The notes under the pieces are model-generated. The model saw only the letters and a list, made by a program, of their open reading frames with translations, was not told the DNA's origin and searched no databases. 36,952 nucleotides of DNA, from positions 51,552 through 88,503 of the forward strand of contig CAJINV010000006.1 in assembly GCA_905178155.1 (NCBI GenBank). The letters are read 5' to 3'. The position numbers and the translations under genes were made by a program. Source of the stretch: Amoebophrya sp. A120 (Eukaryota > Sar > Dinophyceae > Syndiniales > Amoebophryaceae). Positions 25,780 through 36,480 of this stretch are shown here, piece by piece; the first letter of the stretch is position 1; every line of letters starts with the position of its first letter.

Positions 25780-28700
25780 TTACGACTTGCTTTTCCCCTG
25801 CTTGTTCGCACCGCCACCACCTTTGTTAATATTTCCCCCAGCACCTCCGGCTGCACTACTGTAGTTATGCGTTCCTTTGTTATTTCCGCCAGCTGCGCCC
25901 TGAGCATGATTTTTACCGCCCCCGCCGCCTTGCTTGCTGTTTCCATAATGCTTACCCCCACCACCTGTAGGAACTGCTGTTGTTGTTCCGGAGTGGTGAT
26001 GTTGGGCTGTTTTGTGCTGTTGGCCGTGGTGGTTCCAATGGTAGTTGTGGGCCTGTTGTTTATTTCCGCGGCTGTGTTGAAGGTTGTTTTTCCCGCCGGT
26101 AGTTTGATGATGGTCCTGCGGCCTCGAATTCCCCGCCAGCACTGCCGGTTGCGCGCGGTGCGCAGGCGCCTCCTCTCCGAGCGCCAGCTCCACCAGCGAA
26201 AGTGACTGGTCTATCGAAAGGAAAAATCCCCCCCCCCATATCAACACGGAACTTCTGATGCTGGATCTGTGTACACAAATCAGCTTTGTATTGCAGGAAG
26301 GCATTGCGGCCAGATCCCCAGGCTAGGTAGGGGCGTATGGGTCTAGTTGTTCAGCATGGCAGGCGGCTGCTCCTTAGGCTCATCAGCATGACAAATTCCT
26401 TCCATAATGGGGCGGAAGCCTTTACCCTTGCCTTCTTGCAAGACAAATGTGATTTGTGACCTCAAATCAGCAACACAAATTTTCGGAAACATACCGCTTC
26501 AATATGGGGAGGGGGAATTTTTCCTTTTGATATGGTCCTCGGGCGCACCCTCCTTGGGCTTCTGCGGAGCCGTGCCGAAGATCCCGGATCCCGTATCCTG
26601 AGTAAAAACGTACCCACACCAGAGTCAGGATGGGGAATCTGCTAGACAAATCAGCCAGCTTTGGTTGTTTGGCATGACAAGTTTGTCCGCGTAGTGTAGT
26701 GCTGTTTGAGCTAGTTTAGCAGCATTACAGATCTAGTATCTCGTGCTGATTGGAGCATGACAAATTTCAAAACCGCACTAGAAAACGCTTGTCATGGGGC
26801 TCCGCATGAGAAACATTTTAAGCATGCAGAGTTGCATGACAACTATGGTGTGGGTACGTTTTTACTCAGGATATCCCGCCGCCGCGGTGGCCGCGTTCAC
26901 CCGCAGTTGGTCGGCCATCAGCTTTATCAAGTGCAAAAATGTCATCTGGGTCTGGAAGAATGCCAGGCTTGTCATGCTTGTCTGGCATGACTCTTAAATC
27001 TGTCATGCACGTTACACAAGAGCCCGATTTTTCTGTGATGCAGAAACGCAGTTTGCCGTGCAGAATAGGCAGAACACCTAGAAGCTCAGAGACTTGATGT
27101 CATGCTGAGCCAGCACTTGTGGCTCCCTCCTGATACGCCACCCAGCATCACAAGTTTCCAGACATTCAGACATATTTGCACTGCATAAGCTTTTTGCGGT
27201 ACGTGACGGACAGCGTCTCGATGAAGGCGTGCGCGATGCGTCGGGCCTTCATGCTGTTGGCGCCGTTGAGCGCCAGGGTGGTCATGGTGCACTTCATATG
27301 AACTGTAAAAATGTCTGGGTCTGGGAGATCGCGAGATTTGTCATGCTAGACTGGCATGACTCTGGGATCTGTATTGCGTGGCAACCAAGAGCTCCTCTTG
27401 CCTGTCATGCAAGCACGCAGTTTCTCATGCGGAACTACGCAACACAGAAGCATGAAAAAAGTTGTCATGCTTGGCGGCGCATTACAGTGTGGTTATTATT
27501 CAGTGACCTGCATCACAACTTTCCAGACCCAGACACTTTTGCAATCCATACTTCATGAAGCTGTCCTCGGCGTAGTCAAACGGCGTTTTCCCGTTCGGCA
27601 AGCAGGGCATGTCGATGTCGGCGCCCAGCTGGACCTATGGATTGCAAAAATGTCTGGGTCTGGAAGAATGCAGGAGTTTGTCATGCAGATTTTGCATGGC
27701 CCATGAGGTCTGTGATGCATGCCCGAGCATCAGAGATTTTGCGAGCGCTTGCTGATGCTCATACCGCATGAGAAATGCCCTCTCCGCGAGGCACAAATTA
27801 CACTTCTTTTGCTGTTCATGCAATACAGATTTTATGTAGATTCCAAAAGTAGCATGACAAGTTGCATTCTTCCAGACCCAGACATTTTTACATTTGATAG
27901 GACCAGCCGGTCGCAGGAGACCCGGTTCCCAAAGTACGCCGCGTAGTGGAGGGGGGCCCAGCCCTCCCGGTCCAGGGCGTTGGCCAGCGGCCCAAAGTAC
28001 TCCAGCGCCGCCACGTTGCCCTTCTGCGCCGCGTAGTGCATGACGCACCGCCCGCGCTTGTCGCGGATCAGCCCGATGCTGAGTTTCTTGCACCGCCGGA
28101 TCGCGTCGTGAATTTGCTGCGGCGTGCCGATTATCCTGTGCAAATGTATCGCACTCTGGTACTAATTGCAATTTATGCATGACAAATCTTGTCCTGAAGG
28201 TTAAACAGCATGACAAATTCCATTCCATTTGTCATGCTGAGGCAACTTGTAATTATGCAATTACTACTAGTACGATGCTTTTGCAATTCATACCGATGCG
28301 CACCGTGCTCAGGAGTTGCCAGGCCTCGGGGTGCGCGTCTAGGTCAATCCACTGGTCCTTCGGTGGGAGATACAAACACGGTTGGCACACCCAGGTTTTC
28401 TGTTCCGGGCTATTGCGAGGAAAAATTTCCCCTCCCCATATCAAAGCGAAATTTCTGATGCTGGATCTGCGTACACGACTCAGCCTTGTCTTGCAGTAGA
28501 GGACTGCAGGCCCATAGCAAGCCTGCGCGGAGAGGTTTTAGCCTAGGCGCTCAGCATGACAAAAGTCGACGCCGTAGGCCCAACAGCATCCCAAACCGCT
28601 GGCATAATGCGGGAAGTCTTCTGGGTTTGCCTCCTGGCAAGACAGAGACGATTTGTTGCCACAAATAAGCATTACAAATTTCCAGATGAAATGTACCTTT

Positions 28701-31700
28701 TCAATATGGGGAGGGGGCATTTTTCCTCACAATACGGGCGGACGTCGCGTCGCTGCACCGTCTCCAGCGTCTTGCACCGCTTGGTGAGCACGCCGTCGAG
28801 GTCCTTCAGGACTTCCCTCACAATGTCGTCTTCCCCGATATCCGGAGTAAAAACGTCCCCACACCAGAGTCAAGATGGGAAATCTGCTAGACAAATCAAC
28901 CAGCTTTGGTTGTTTCGCATGACAAGTTTGTCCTTGTAGTGTACTCCTGTTTAGCTAGTGCAGCAGCATCACAGATCTAGCATATCATGCTGATTCTAGC
29001 ATCACAAAATCCAGAGCACAACTTTAGAAAACGCTTCTTATGGGGCTTCGCATGAGAAACTTTTTTGGCATGCAGATTCGCATGACAACTCTGGGGTGGA
29101 GCGTTTTTACTCAGAATACCCGATTTCTTCCTCCGCCATCAGGTCCAGCAGATCATCCAGAGGCCGACTTTCGATTTCGTTCTCCTCGAATAGTTCCTTC
29201 TCCTCGAGCCACTCGCGAAAGAAGCTCTGAAACTGCCCGAAGTCCGTTTCTCCCTCTTCGTCCACCTTCGATTCCAAATTGATAAAGTCCAGCAGCAGGG
29301 ATTTTTTCGGCTTCAATACCTGCGGCACCAGGGTCAGCCCCTCGTCGTCGGACCAGTACGCGTCCGGCTCTTCGGCCGGAAACACCTTCGGAGATTCGCG
29401 GACCACGGTGGAATAGCGGACTTTTTTCATTTCCCCGGTCACCGGGTCATACTCAGTGAAAATGCCCCTTTTTTCTTCGGAATCTTCCTCGTCGTCCTCC
29501 TCTTCGTCGTCACCCGATTGTTCACTGCTGCTGCTGCTACTTGCGGCACTGGTAGCTGCGGTGGTTGTGTAAGAACACTTAATATTCGTTCCTCCACCAC
29601 CGTTCTTTGTGCGAACCTGCGGGTCGGGATACTTCGGGGAAGCGTTGAACTGCAGCACAATTTTTCCCTGTCCGTGTTGCCCACGGCCGGATGTAGGTTT
29701 TTTATCTTGTTGTGTTTGTGATGAAACAACAGGAACTACAGCAACTGCACCTACTACGTGTCCCCCCCGCTGCTGTTCTCCAGTAGATGTTGGTCCTTTT
29801 TCTGCATCGTGAAGTAGATCTACTTCCTGATCGTCCGGCTTTGATGTCCTTTTCAGAATCGGCTTCGCTACCGCCGTCTTTTTCACCAAGTGCTGTTGCT
29901 TTTTCGGCACTTTTGTGACCAGAGCGGCGCTGAGACTCGGGTACTCTTCTTCATCGATTTTGTTCAAGCTCATCAAAATCTCGTCCGGCTCTGGGTCTTC
30001 GTCAAGGTCGCAAGGGGGCGGGTATTTGATTTGTTTTTTCATTTTCTTGGCGGCGTTGCTGCTATTTTGGATATTTTCTCCCAGTTCGGGATGTGGAATC
30101 ACAGGGGTCGTTTTTGGTTTTGCTGCTTGCGCCGCACCTGCACCTTTTTTGTTCATCCCGCCCTTGTGGAGTACGTCGGCTTTATTTGCATTGGACAGAG
30201 TCTGCGCTGCACTTGGGGGGGCGAAGGCCGTGGGTTGATTACTTTTTCCCGCAGAAACGGTAGAGGACGAACAACTCGAAGGGGCCGCTTTGGATGTGGT
30301 CTCTTTACTTGCGACTGCTGCGCCGCCCTTGGTGTAGTTCTGTGCACCAGCCCCAGCAGTAAATGTAGTCCTCGTTTCGCCCATAGTCGTACAGCTCGAG
30401 CTGCTAGCGGAGCAACTGCTGCTACTCGTGGTCCCCGGAAAACAAGCACGCTGGGCAGCGGCCGCTGTCGTCTCTACTGCCGTTGGAAGCAGAAGCGGGA
30501 GGGGGGGCGGCAAGGGGGGCGGCGGCCGTTTCGGCGGCGGCATCGGAGGTGGGGTTAAAGTCATGAAATCCAGGGTCGGGCTTGCGTATCAAGTGCAAAA
30601 ATGTCTGGGTCTGGAAGAATGCATGTTTGTCATGCTTGTCTGGTATGACTCTTAAATCTGTCATGCACGTTAATACCCAAGAGCTCCACTTTTCTGTCAT
30701 GCAGAAACGCAGTTTATCATGCAGAATAGGCAAAACACCTAGAAGCTCAGAAACTTGTCATGCTGTGCCAGCACATGTTGCCTCCCCATGATACGCCACC
30801 CAGCATCACAAGTTTCCAGACCGAGACATTTTTGCATTTGATACTGCAGATGGATGAACAATTGCGGATTTATATTGCTCTTTCGCCTTCACGACATCGT
30901 CGACCCGGGCAGGTGCACTCGAGGACGCCACCGTCGCGGGGGTTTGGTCCGCTTGCTGCTGTTATGCATTGCAAACATTTCTTGGTCTGGAAGAGTGCAA
31001 CGGTTGTCATGTTGCACATTTTGCATGACCCATGATGTCTATGATACATGCCCTCGCATCACAGATTATGCGAGGGCTTATTTCTGATGCCTATTCTGCA
31101 TGAGAAATGCCCTGCTCTCCACGTAACACGAACTGGACTCCTCTTTCTGGTCGCGCAATACAGATTTTTTTAGAATCTAAAGACAGCATCACAAGCTGCA
31201 ACCTTCCAGACGTCCAGGGATATTTGCATTTGATAGCTGTAGGGCGGTTTTCGTTTTCGTGCTGTAGTGCTGATCTTCCAATGTACCGCTTGGTAGCTGG
31301 TGCAGGAGCCCTTGTTCGGGTGCAGATTTCGCTTTCGACACTTGCTCCATCTGGGCGGCCAGGAGATGGTGGTTCTTCATGTCGGGCGCCGAGCAGTCGG
31401 AAGCTTTGTTTTTGTTCTTACTGGTTGGTTCTTTTTTCGTCTTTTTTTCCCTTTCCGTCGCTGATGACACTGCAGCAAGCAGTCGCTCCACATCTTCGGC
31501 AGCGAAATTGTAGTCTTCATCTGCTCCTCCGCCGCCGGCGGCGCCCAAAAAATAGGCCTCGGAATAATGACTAGGCAGTCCTTCTGCAGTGGCGTGAAAG
31601 AGATCTTTTGCGGCCGAAGTTCCTTCTGCATTGTCTTTATCCCAAGTAGCGTAGCTATAATTGTACAGGGCTTCCAGCCAGCTCTGATCCGCCCACCAGG

Positions 31701-33431
31701 CTTCATCTTTGTCGGCCTCGTCTTCCTTCTTTCCTGACTGCTTTTTCTTGTCGGCCTTGACTTCCTTCTTTCCTGACTGCTTTTTGCTTTTCTTCTCGGG
31801 AGGTTTATCCTCTCCGGGAACAAGAGAGAAAGGAGTGGGGAATTCCCACTCTACCGTGTCCGCTTGTTCTGTCCACTTCTGCGCGTTTTTCTCGTACCAG
31901 TCCCGATCATCTTTTTTAGCCGCAGGAGGTGCAGCAGCTTCTGAATGTTGAGGAGCAACTTCTGCGGTGGATTTTTTCTTTTTCTTGTTCAACAAGGTCG
32001 TGCTTTGATGTTGGTGGTCTTGTGAATCGTGGTGTGATGCAGCTGCTGCATTCGGGTAATCGCTAGCGGAAAAAGTAGTAGAGCTTGGTGCGAGGTAGTT
32101 ATAAACCGCCTGTTGTAGTTGCTCTTCCATGTAGTTCCAGGCATCATCTTGTTCCGGGTTTTTTAGTTCTCGGCTGCTGGTGGGCTTAGTATGATTTTCA
32201 TGCACTTCTTCGACACCATCCGCTTTAACTTCCGTCTTCAGTGGTCTACCCTTGCTGTGTTTTTTTTCCGGCCGAGTCGTGGTTTGATTTGTGGTGGTTT
32301 TCGTTTTGTTTGTCTTTGTAGCGGGAGATGAACTTTTTCTCGTTTGTTCTTTCTTCTTTTCCGATTTCTCTTCTTTTGTCTTCGCTTTCTTTGCCGTTGC
32401 TTGTGGTGGAAGTTCTAAACCAGGAGGGTGTGGTAGTAGCAGAGGATTCTTGATGTTCACTTCCTCCGGGCGTGGGGCTCTAGTACTTTTCGTTGCAGTG
32501 GGTACACTTGTGGTCTTTGCAGTTTTATTGCACTTTGACGTACTCGTTCTCGTCGTGGTCCCACCTCCTTCCACCAGAGATAGCTGCTGAGCCAAGATGT
32601 CGTCTGCCGCGGTGCTGCTACTGTGCAAGAACTTCTGCGGAGCTGTCGTTTTCATTGCGCTTGTTCTTTCCTCTGCTTGAAGTTTTGCTCCGCCAACAGC
32701 TGCGGTCGTATGCGGCCAATGCTGTTCTTCCGCAGCCTCTTGTCCACCAGGCGGTCCACCTTTGGAACAACCGGCCGCCGTATCAAATGCAAAAATGGCT
32801 GGGTCTGCAAACTTGTGATGCTGAATTGCGCATGATTGAAGCGGCGCTTCCAATGGCAGCCAAGCATGACAAGTTTTTGAGACGCCTGCTGATGCCTAGC
32901 ACGCATTACAATATATGCGTTTTTGCGTGACAGAGAAAGCCTCTCTTCTATGCCACGAATGCATGACACGCATTACAAGTTCCACTTTTCCAGACCCAGA
33001 CATTTTTACATTTGATACGCCGCTGCTGCGGCCCAATAGTCCCCTGCCTGCTCCGCGTAGTCCTCTTTCGCCCACTGGTCCGCGAGGTTTTTCGCGGCCC
33101 ACCACGCCGCGTCATCATTATAGCCCGGGTACGTTTGCTGGTTTTGCTGGAGCCAGTACCGCTGTTGAGCTAGGAATAAACTGTGATCGGGGTCGTGGGT
33201 GTTCCACGCCGGGAGCTGCCCATAGTTGTTGCTATACGTCGCGTGGTGCGCCGTGGTCCCCGGCGCCGGAGGTCCTCCAGGCGATGGATAGAGGCCCGGG
33301 GGGACGGTTGGGAAGGCGTGCGGGGGATGATGAAGCTCGGGGTAGGTGGGCGGGGGCAGTAGAGCTGCGGGGGGCGGGGGAGGAGGAGCCGGAGCTGGCG
33401 GAGGCTTTCGGCCCGGGCTAGCGGGTGTCAT
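25780..33431 (-). CDS. 1560-aa low-complexity protein with ankyrin repeats, 12 exons
   Basis: ATG at 33431, TAA at 25782-25780. Exons: 33431-33018, 32775-31236, 30957-30844, 30581-29119, 28833-28735, 28405-28293, 28126-27900, 27630-27551, 27291-27188, 26919-26874, 26588-26533, 26206-25780. All eleven introns are elements. Removal of each plus one duplication gives exactly 1561 codons including stop. The N-terminus is Pro-rich (PPPAPAPPPPPPAALLPPP). A Lys/Thr-rich linker with two KKQSGKKE units follows, then a second Pro-rich block at about 700 and acidic stretches near 1050. Residues about 1250-1350 carry two clear ankyrin repeats, one with CVMHYAAQKGNVAALEY and one with APLHYAAYFGNRVSCDRL, plus a third partial NGKTPFDYAED. 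The C-terminus is Gly/His/Asn-rich. Probably a scaffold or binding protein. No catalytic domain is seen. Confidence 0.8.
26212..26532. mobile_element. family B introner (ankyrin gene, intron 11)
   Basis: 321 bp. TATCGAAAGGAAAAATCCCC at the left and AATTTTTCCTTTTGATA at the right. The duplication TGGTC lies at 26207-26211 and 26533-26537. Confidence 0.92.
26594..26873. mobile_element. family C introner (ankyrin gene, intron 10)
   Basis: 280 bp. The duplication TCCCG lies at 26589-26593 and 26874-26878. It is almost the reverse complement of the element at 16884-17163. The host genes run in the same direction, so the family is inserted in both orientations. Confidence 0.95.
26925..27187. mobile_element. 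family A introner (ankyrin gene, intron 9)
   Basis: 263 bp. Duplication AGCTT at 26920-26924 and 27188-27192. It is a close relative of the elements at 15569 and 30587. Confidence 0.92.
27297..27550. mobile_element. family A introner (ankyrin gene, intron 8)
   Basis: 254 bp. TATGAACTGTAAAAATGTC at the left and ACTTTTGCAATCCATA at the right. The duplication CTTCA lies at 27292-27296 and 27551-27555. Confidence 0.92.
27636..27899. mobile_element. family A introner (ankyrin gene, intron 7)
   Basis: 264 bp. Duplication GGACC at 27631-27635 and 27900-27904. The coding strand is GGTCC, so a GT-AG intron is possible here too. Excision joins CDRLV to QLGADID inside an ankyrin repeat. Confidence 0.95.
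28132..28292. mobile_element. family D introner (ankyrin gene, intron 6)
   Basis: 161 bp, the shortest type. Ends are TATCCTGTGCAAATGTATCG and ...ACGATGCTTTTGCAATTCATA. The duplication CCGAT lies at 28127-28131 and 28293-28297. No GT-AG choice restores the frame. The one GT-AG pair available adds eight bases and an in-frame stop. Confidence 0.92.
28411..28734. mobile_element. family B introner (ankyrin gene, intron 5)
   Basis: 324 bp. TATTGCGAGGAAAAATTTCC at the left and GGCATTTTTCCTCACAATA at the right. The duplication CGGGC lies at 28406-28410 and 28735-28739. Confidence 0.92.
28839..29118. mobile_element. family C introner (ankyrin gene, intron 4)
   Basis: 280 bp. TATCCGGAGTAAAAACGTCC at the left and CGTTTTTACTCAGAATA at the right. 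The duplication CCCGA lies at 28834-28838 and 29119-29123. Confidence 0.92.
30587..30843. mobile_element. family A introner (ankyrin gene, intron 3)
   Basis: 257 bp. TATCAAGTGCAAAAATGTC at the left and ATTTTTGCATTTGATA at the right. Flanks TTGCG and CTGCA agree at three of five positions. Removing five bases still keeps the frame. Confidence 0.88.
30963..31235. mobile_element. family A introner with mixed ends (ankyrin gene, intron 2)
   Basis: 273 bp. The left end is TTTCTTGGTCTGGAAGAG, the right end is the variant CTTCCAGACGTCCAGGGATA. The duplication GCTGT lies at 30958-30962 and 31236-31240. Confidence 0.9.
32781..33017. mobile_element. family A introner (ankyrin gene, intron 1)
   Basis: 237 bp. 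AATGGCTGGGTCTGCAAAC at the left and the standard right end. The duplication CGCCG lies at 32776-32780 and 33018-33022. Confidence 0.92.
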
Positions 33432-34687
33432 TTTTCTGCAGAGTATTGATAGTACTACTCTATTGCTACTCAGTAAAACGATGTCCTACTCTACTGCTAC
33501 TCTACCCACATGCTTCTAGCGCAACTCCTCTTCTTCTTCTTTATGTGAGAACAAGAAGTCGTACGTAGCAGGGCGGCCCGGACCAGCAGCGTCGCTCCAG
33601 TGCTGCCAGTCTTGTCTGAAAAAGCTCGCCTTTAACGGAATCGCGCGCGCCTGGCCAGGTTTCCGGCCGTCTATCTCGCCGACGGCCGCCAAAGCTGTTC
33701 TATTTTGCCCCACTTTAAAAATAATAGCGAATTGGAATTGTAGAAAATTTTCTTTCACATCACATTTGTCTTGCTGTTTCTTTGTTCCACATGATGTTCT
33801 GCACGCTTTTCCTACTACTTCCGGTCGCTGGAGTCGAGACAAATTGAAAATCAGGTTCATACGGAGAAAATCAAGGCGTTGTTCTACGTGAGAGCTCGCA
33901 TAGGTCGATCCCTGACTTATGGAGGATCAATAGGTTAGTATAGCGGCGACAACAGAAGATCAAGAGCCGGTGGAACGTTCAAGAACTTTTCGTTTTCATC
34001 CCTATAATAAGTAGTCCTACGAAGTCTGACGCTCAGATCTTGACGCAATGCTGGATCTCTACTAAATAGGCACACAGTTCTTGTCTCAGTCTCGTCCGAA
34101 AAGATCGTGCCGAGCCACGTCCACTTGTTTTCGATCATTCTGCAGAACGTAAATAAATCAAAGTAAAGGAAATAAGATCCTGTCTTAGGTCTTTTATGGG
34201 TATCGTGAAGATCTTCACCTTTCTTGGGGGAAACTTATGGTTTTTTTCGGTTTTTGACTTGCTTTCTATATAGTACCGCTGGAGTGTAACTGCTCCTTCA
34301 TGATCTTCTTCAACACGGATCACGCTGCAGATGTGTAATCTCGGTAGAAGGACACAGACAGTGCTGTACTCTATGTACTTTATCTTTCTAATTTCGGACC
34401 TCGCGGGAAAAGCTATGTCCATGTGTCACCAGCAGGAAAAATCATCAAAAATGGGCCACAGCCAAAGGATGACAAAGCCTGTACAAGTTCGAGCTATTGT
34501 ACTTGTTATTTCTGATGGTTATACGCGCAACATCTACTTTTTTTTTTTCACAGCATCTCGCATTTGACATCGCTTTCTCTACCAAAAAAATGTAGACTGC
34601 CCGCGCCTGTTCGTTTTACTGAATGGCAGCACAGCGGTGCTAGTTTCGTGTTTATTTTTCTGCAACACCAGCGTCAGTGCTGTGTCG
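33432..34687. other. intergenic, about 1.26 kb, no introner
   Basis: Lies between the ankyrin-protein start and the stop of the next gene. No ORF looks coding and no promoter motif is recognised. Confidence 0.4.
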
Positions 34688-36480
34688 TTACAGCAATTTT
34701 GCCAACACGACCGGCGGGGTGTCTTTTAGGCCGGTGGCTGTGTTTGCCCCGGGGTGTCTCCAACACGTGACGTTCAGTTTGGGTAGTTTCTTGTTGGTGG
34801 AAAGCGGAGGAGAGGACGAGACAGCAGCTGCAGCCCCGGTTGATCCTGATTTTGTTCTCTCTTTTTCGCGTTCGAAGTCGAAGTCAAAGAGGACGGTGAA
34901 GAGGGTGACGATCCCGTCTGGCCGCGTCCGGTAAATTGGAAAAGGCTTCTCCGTATCAACTGCAAATGTGTCTGGGTCTGGAAGAGTGTAAACTTGTCAT
35001 GCAGGTTTTTCATGAGCCCTGGGTCTAGAATGCGGGACCTAGCATGACAGACTCTGTGAGGTGGTCTCTGTCATGCCGATCCTGCATGAGAACAAACTCG
35101 GTCCCAACTTGGTCGAAAGTGGGCAGCTTTTGGCACTCATGCAACACAAATTTTTGCATGATTCGGATTTAGCATGACAAGTTGCATTCTTCCAGACATC
35201 CAGGGATATTTGCAATGCATACTCCATATCTGACATTACATCCAGCACTTCTTCCACCGTGTACGAAGGTTGTTGCTGGGAAGAAGCGAGCACCGTCTGA
35301 TCATTACCATCCGGCGGCCCCCGCGCGTACTTTTCCGTGAACTGCTTGGTTCGCTTGCACGGGCCGGGGTTTGTGGATGCGGGGTTGAAAAAGGACGCTC
35401 CGGAAGCTACCGACTTCGCGTTCGTTCCTCCGTTGCCCTGGTTCTTGTTCTCCGGCCTCTTGCAGTCGCGGTTGTATCGGTTGCCATGGAAGAGGTAGGG
35501 AACCACCGGCGGGTCGGCGACGGTCGGCGTACTAGACCCGGCCCCCGTTCTCTTCACTTCGACGATGTTGTGGTAGTTTCCGGGGCCCATTTCCGTGCTG
35601 AGCACGGTTTGTTCCCGCACGGTATGGATTGCAAACATGTCTGGGTCTGGACGATTGCCAGATTTGTCATGCAGGTTTTCCATGGCCCATGAGCTCTGGC
35701 ATGGAGGACATAGCATGACAGATTCTGCGAGACCTTCCTCATGCCTATCCTGCATGAGAAACTGCCTCCCGATTAGGTCAAAAGTGCACAACTTTTGGCA
35801 ATCACGCAACACAGTTTTTCGCCTGAATCAGATTTAGCATGACAAGCTGCAATCTTCCAGACCCAGACATATTTGCATTTGATACACGGAGCCGATGTTC
35901 AAATTTTGCCCGAAGGCGAGGCCATCTATCCTGAGTAAAAACGTACCCCCACGACCATAGTCAAGATGGGGAACCGGCTAGACAAGTCCACGAGTCTTGG
36001 CTGTTTTGCATGACAAATGTGGAATCGCAGCGTAGTGCTGTTTGAGGTAGTCTAGGAGCATCACAAATCTATTATATAATGCTGAGTGGCGCATTACACA
36101 AATTCCAAAACACAACTAGGAAATCATGCTTCTCATGGGGCTCCGCATGACAAACATTTTGGGGCCCAAAATGGGCATGCAGATTTGCATGACAACTCTG
36201 GCATGGGGACGTTTTTACACCGGATACCATCGTGCTTGTTGTCATTCGTTTTCTCGATCGGGTCCCAGACAGACTCGGAGAACGCGAAATCGCGGCTCGC
36301 GATGGCTACGCACGACTGAAAGGGGTCCACAAGGTTCTGACACGCCGCGTCCACGTCGTGGTAAACCAAACAGGGGGACTGCGGGAAAAGAAAGTTGATG
36401 CTGTAGGCGACGCCGGCGGTGTTCCAACAGGGTCCCCAGCCCGGCAAGGTGTGGGGGTGCACAACTTGTTTCCCTCTTCC
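34688..36480 (-). CDS. 3' part of an unknown gene, four exons visible
   Basis: Exons: about 36480-36227 (upstream border unknown), 35921-35885, 35617-35222 and 34948-34688, ending in TAA at 34690-34688. Three introns are elements (C, A, A). Exact removal keeps one frame that reads WGPCWNTAGVAYSINFLFPQ, then GLAFGQNLNIGSVREQTVLS, then a Lys/Asn-rich and Gln-rich part, then EKPFPIYRTRPDGIVTLFTV to the stop. An in-frame TGA near 36483 shows that another exon border lies just upstream of the first visible exon. No domain is recognised. The first exon has several Cys and Trp and looks folded. Confidence 0.65.
34954..35221. mobile_element. family A introner with mixed ends (last intron of the 34688 gene)
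   Basis: 268 bp. The left end carries TGTCTGGGTCTGGAAG, the right end is the variant CTTCCAGACATCCAGGGATA. The duplication is CTCCG/CTCCA, four of five. Confidence 0.88.
35623..35884. mobile_element. family A introner (34688 gene)
   Basis: 262 bp. TATGGATTGCAAACATGTC at the left and ATATTTGCATTTGATA at the right. The duplication CACGG lies at 35618-35622 and 35885-35889. Confidence 0.92.
35927..36226. mobile_element. family C introner (34688 gene)
   Basis: 300 bp. TATCCTGAGTAAAAACGTAC at the left and GACGTTTTTACACCGGATA at the right. The duplication CCATC lies at 35922-35926 and 36227-36231. Confidence 0.92.

Noticed and set aside
29890-30558. Plus-strand ORF of 222 codons.
   Set aside because: Antisense of the ankyrin-protein exon. 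It is Cys/Arg/Phe-rich and crosses no element cleanly.
17205-33431. Ciliate-type internal eliminated sequences (TA-bounded, removed from DNA).
   Set aside because: The TA at both ends is suggestive, but the duplication is five variable bases rather than TA, and family structure and gene content fit introners better. DNA-level removal is still listed as something to test.
187-35884. Many frames contain peptides such as CKNVWVWK, MSGSGR or IWGGGIFPF and seem to form a protein family.
   Set aside because: They are translations of the A and B inverted repeats running into neighbouring exons, not a conserved domain.
1-36226. CRISPR array, because of regularly recurring palindromic sequence.
   Set aside because: The repeats are 150-350-bp elements with target duplications lying in eukaryotic exons. 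There are no short uniform repeats with unique spacers and no cas genes.
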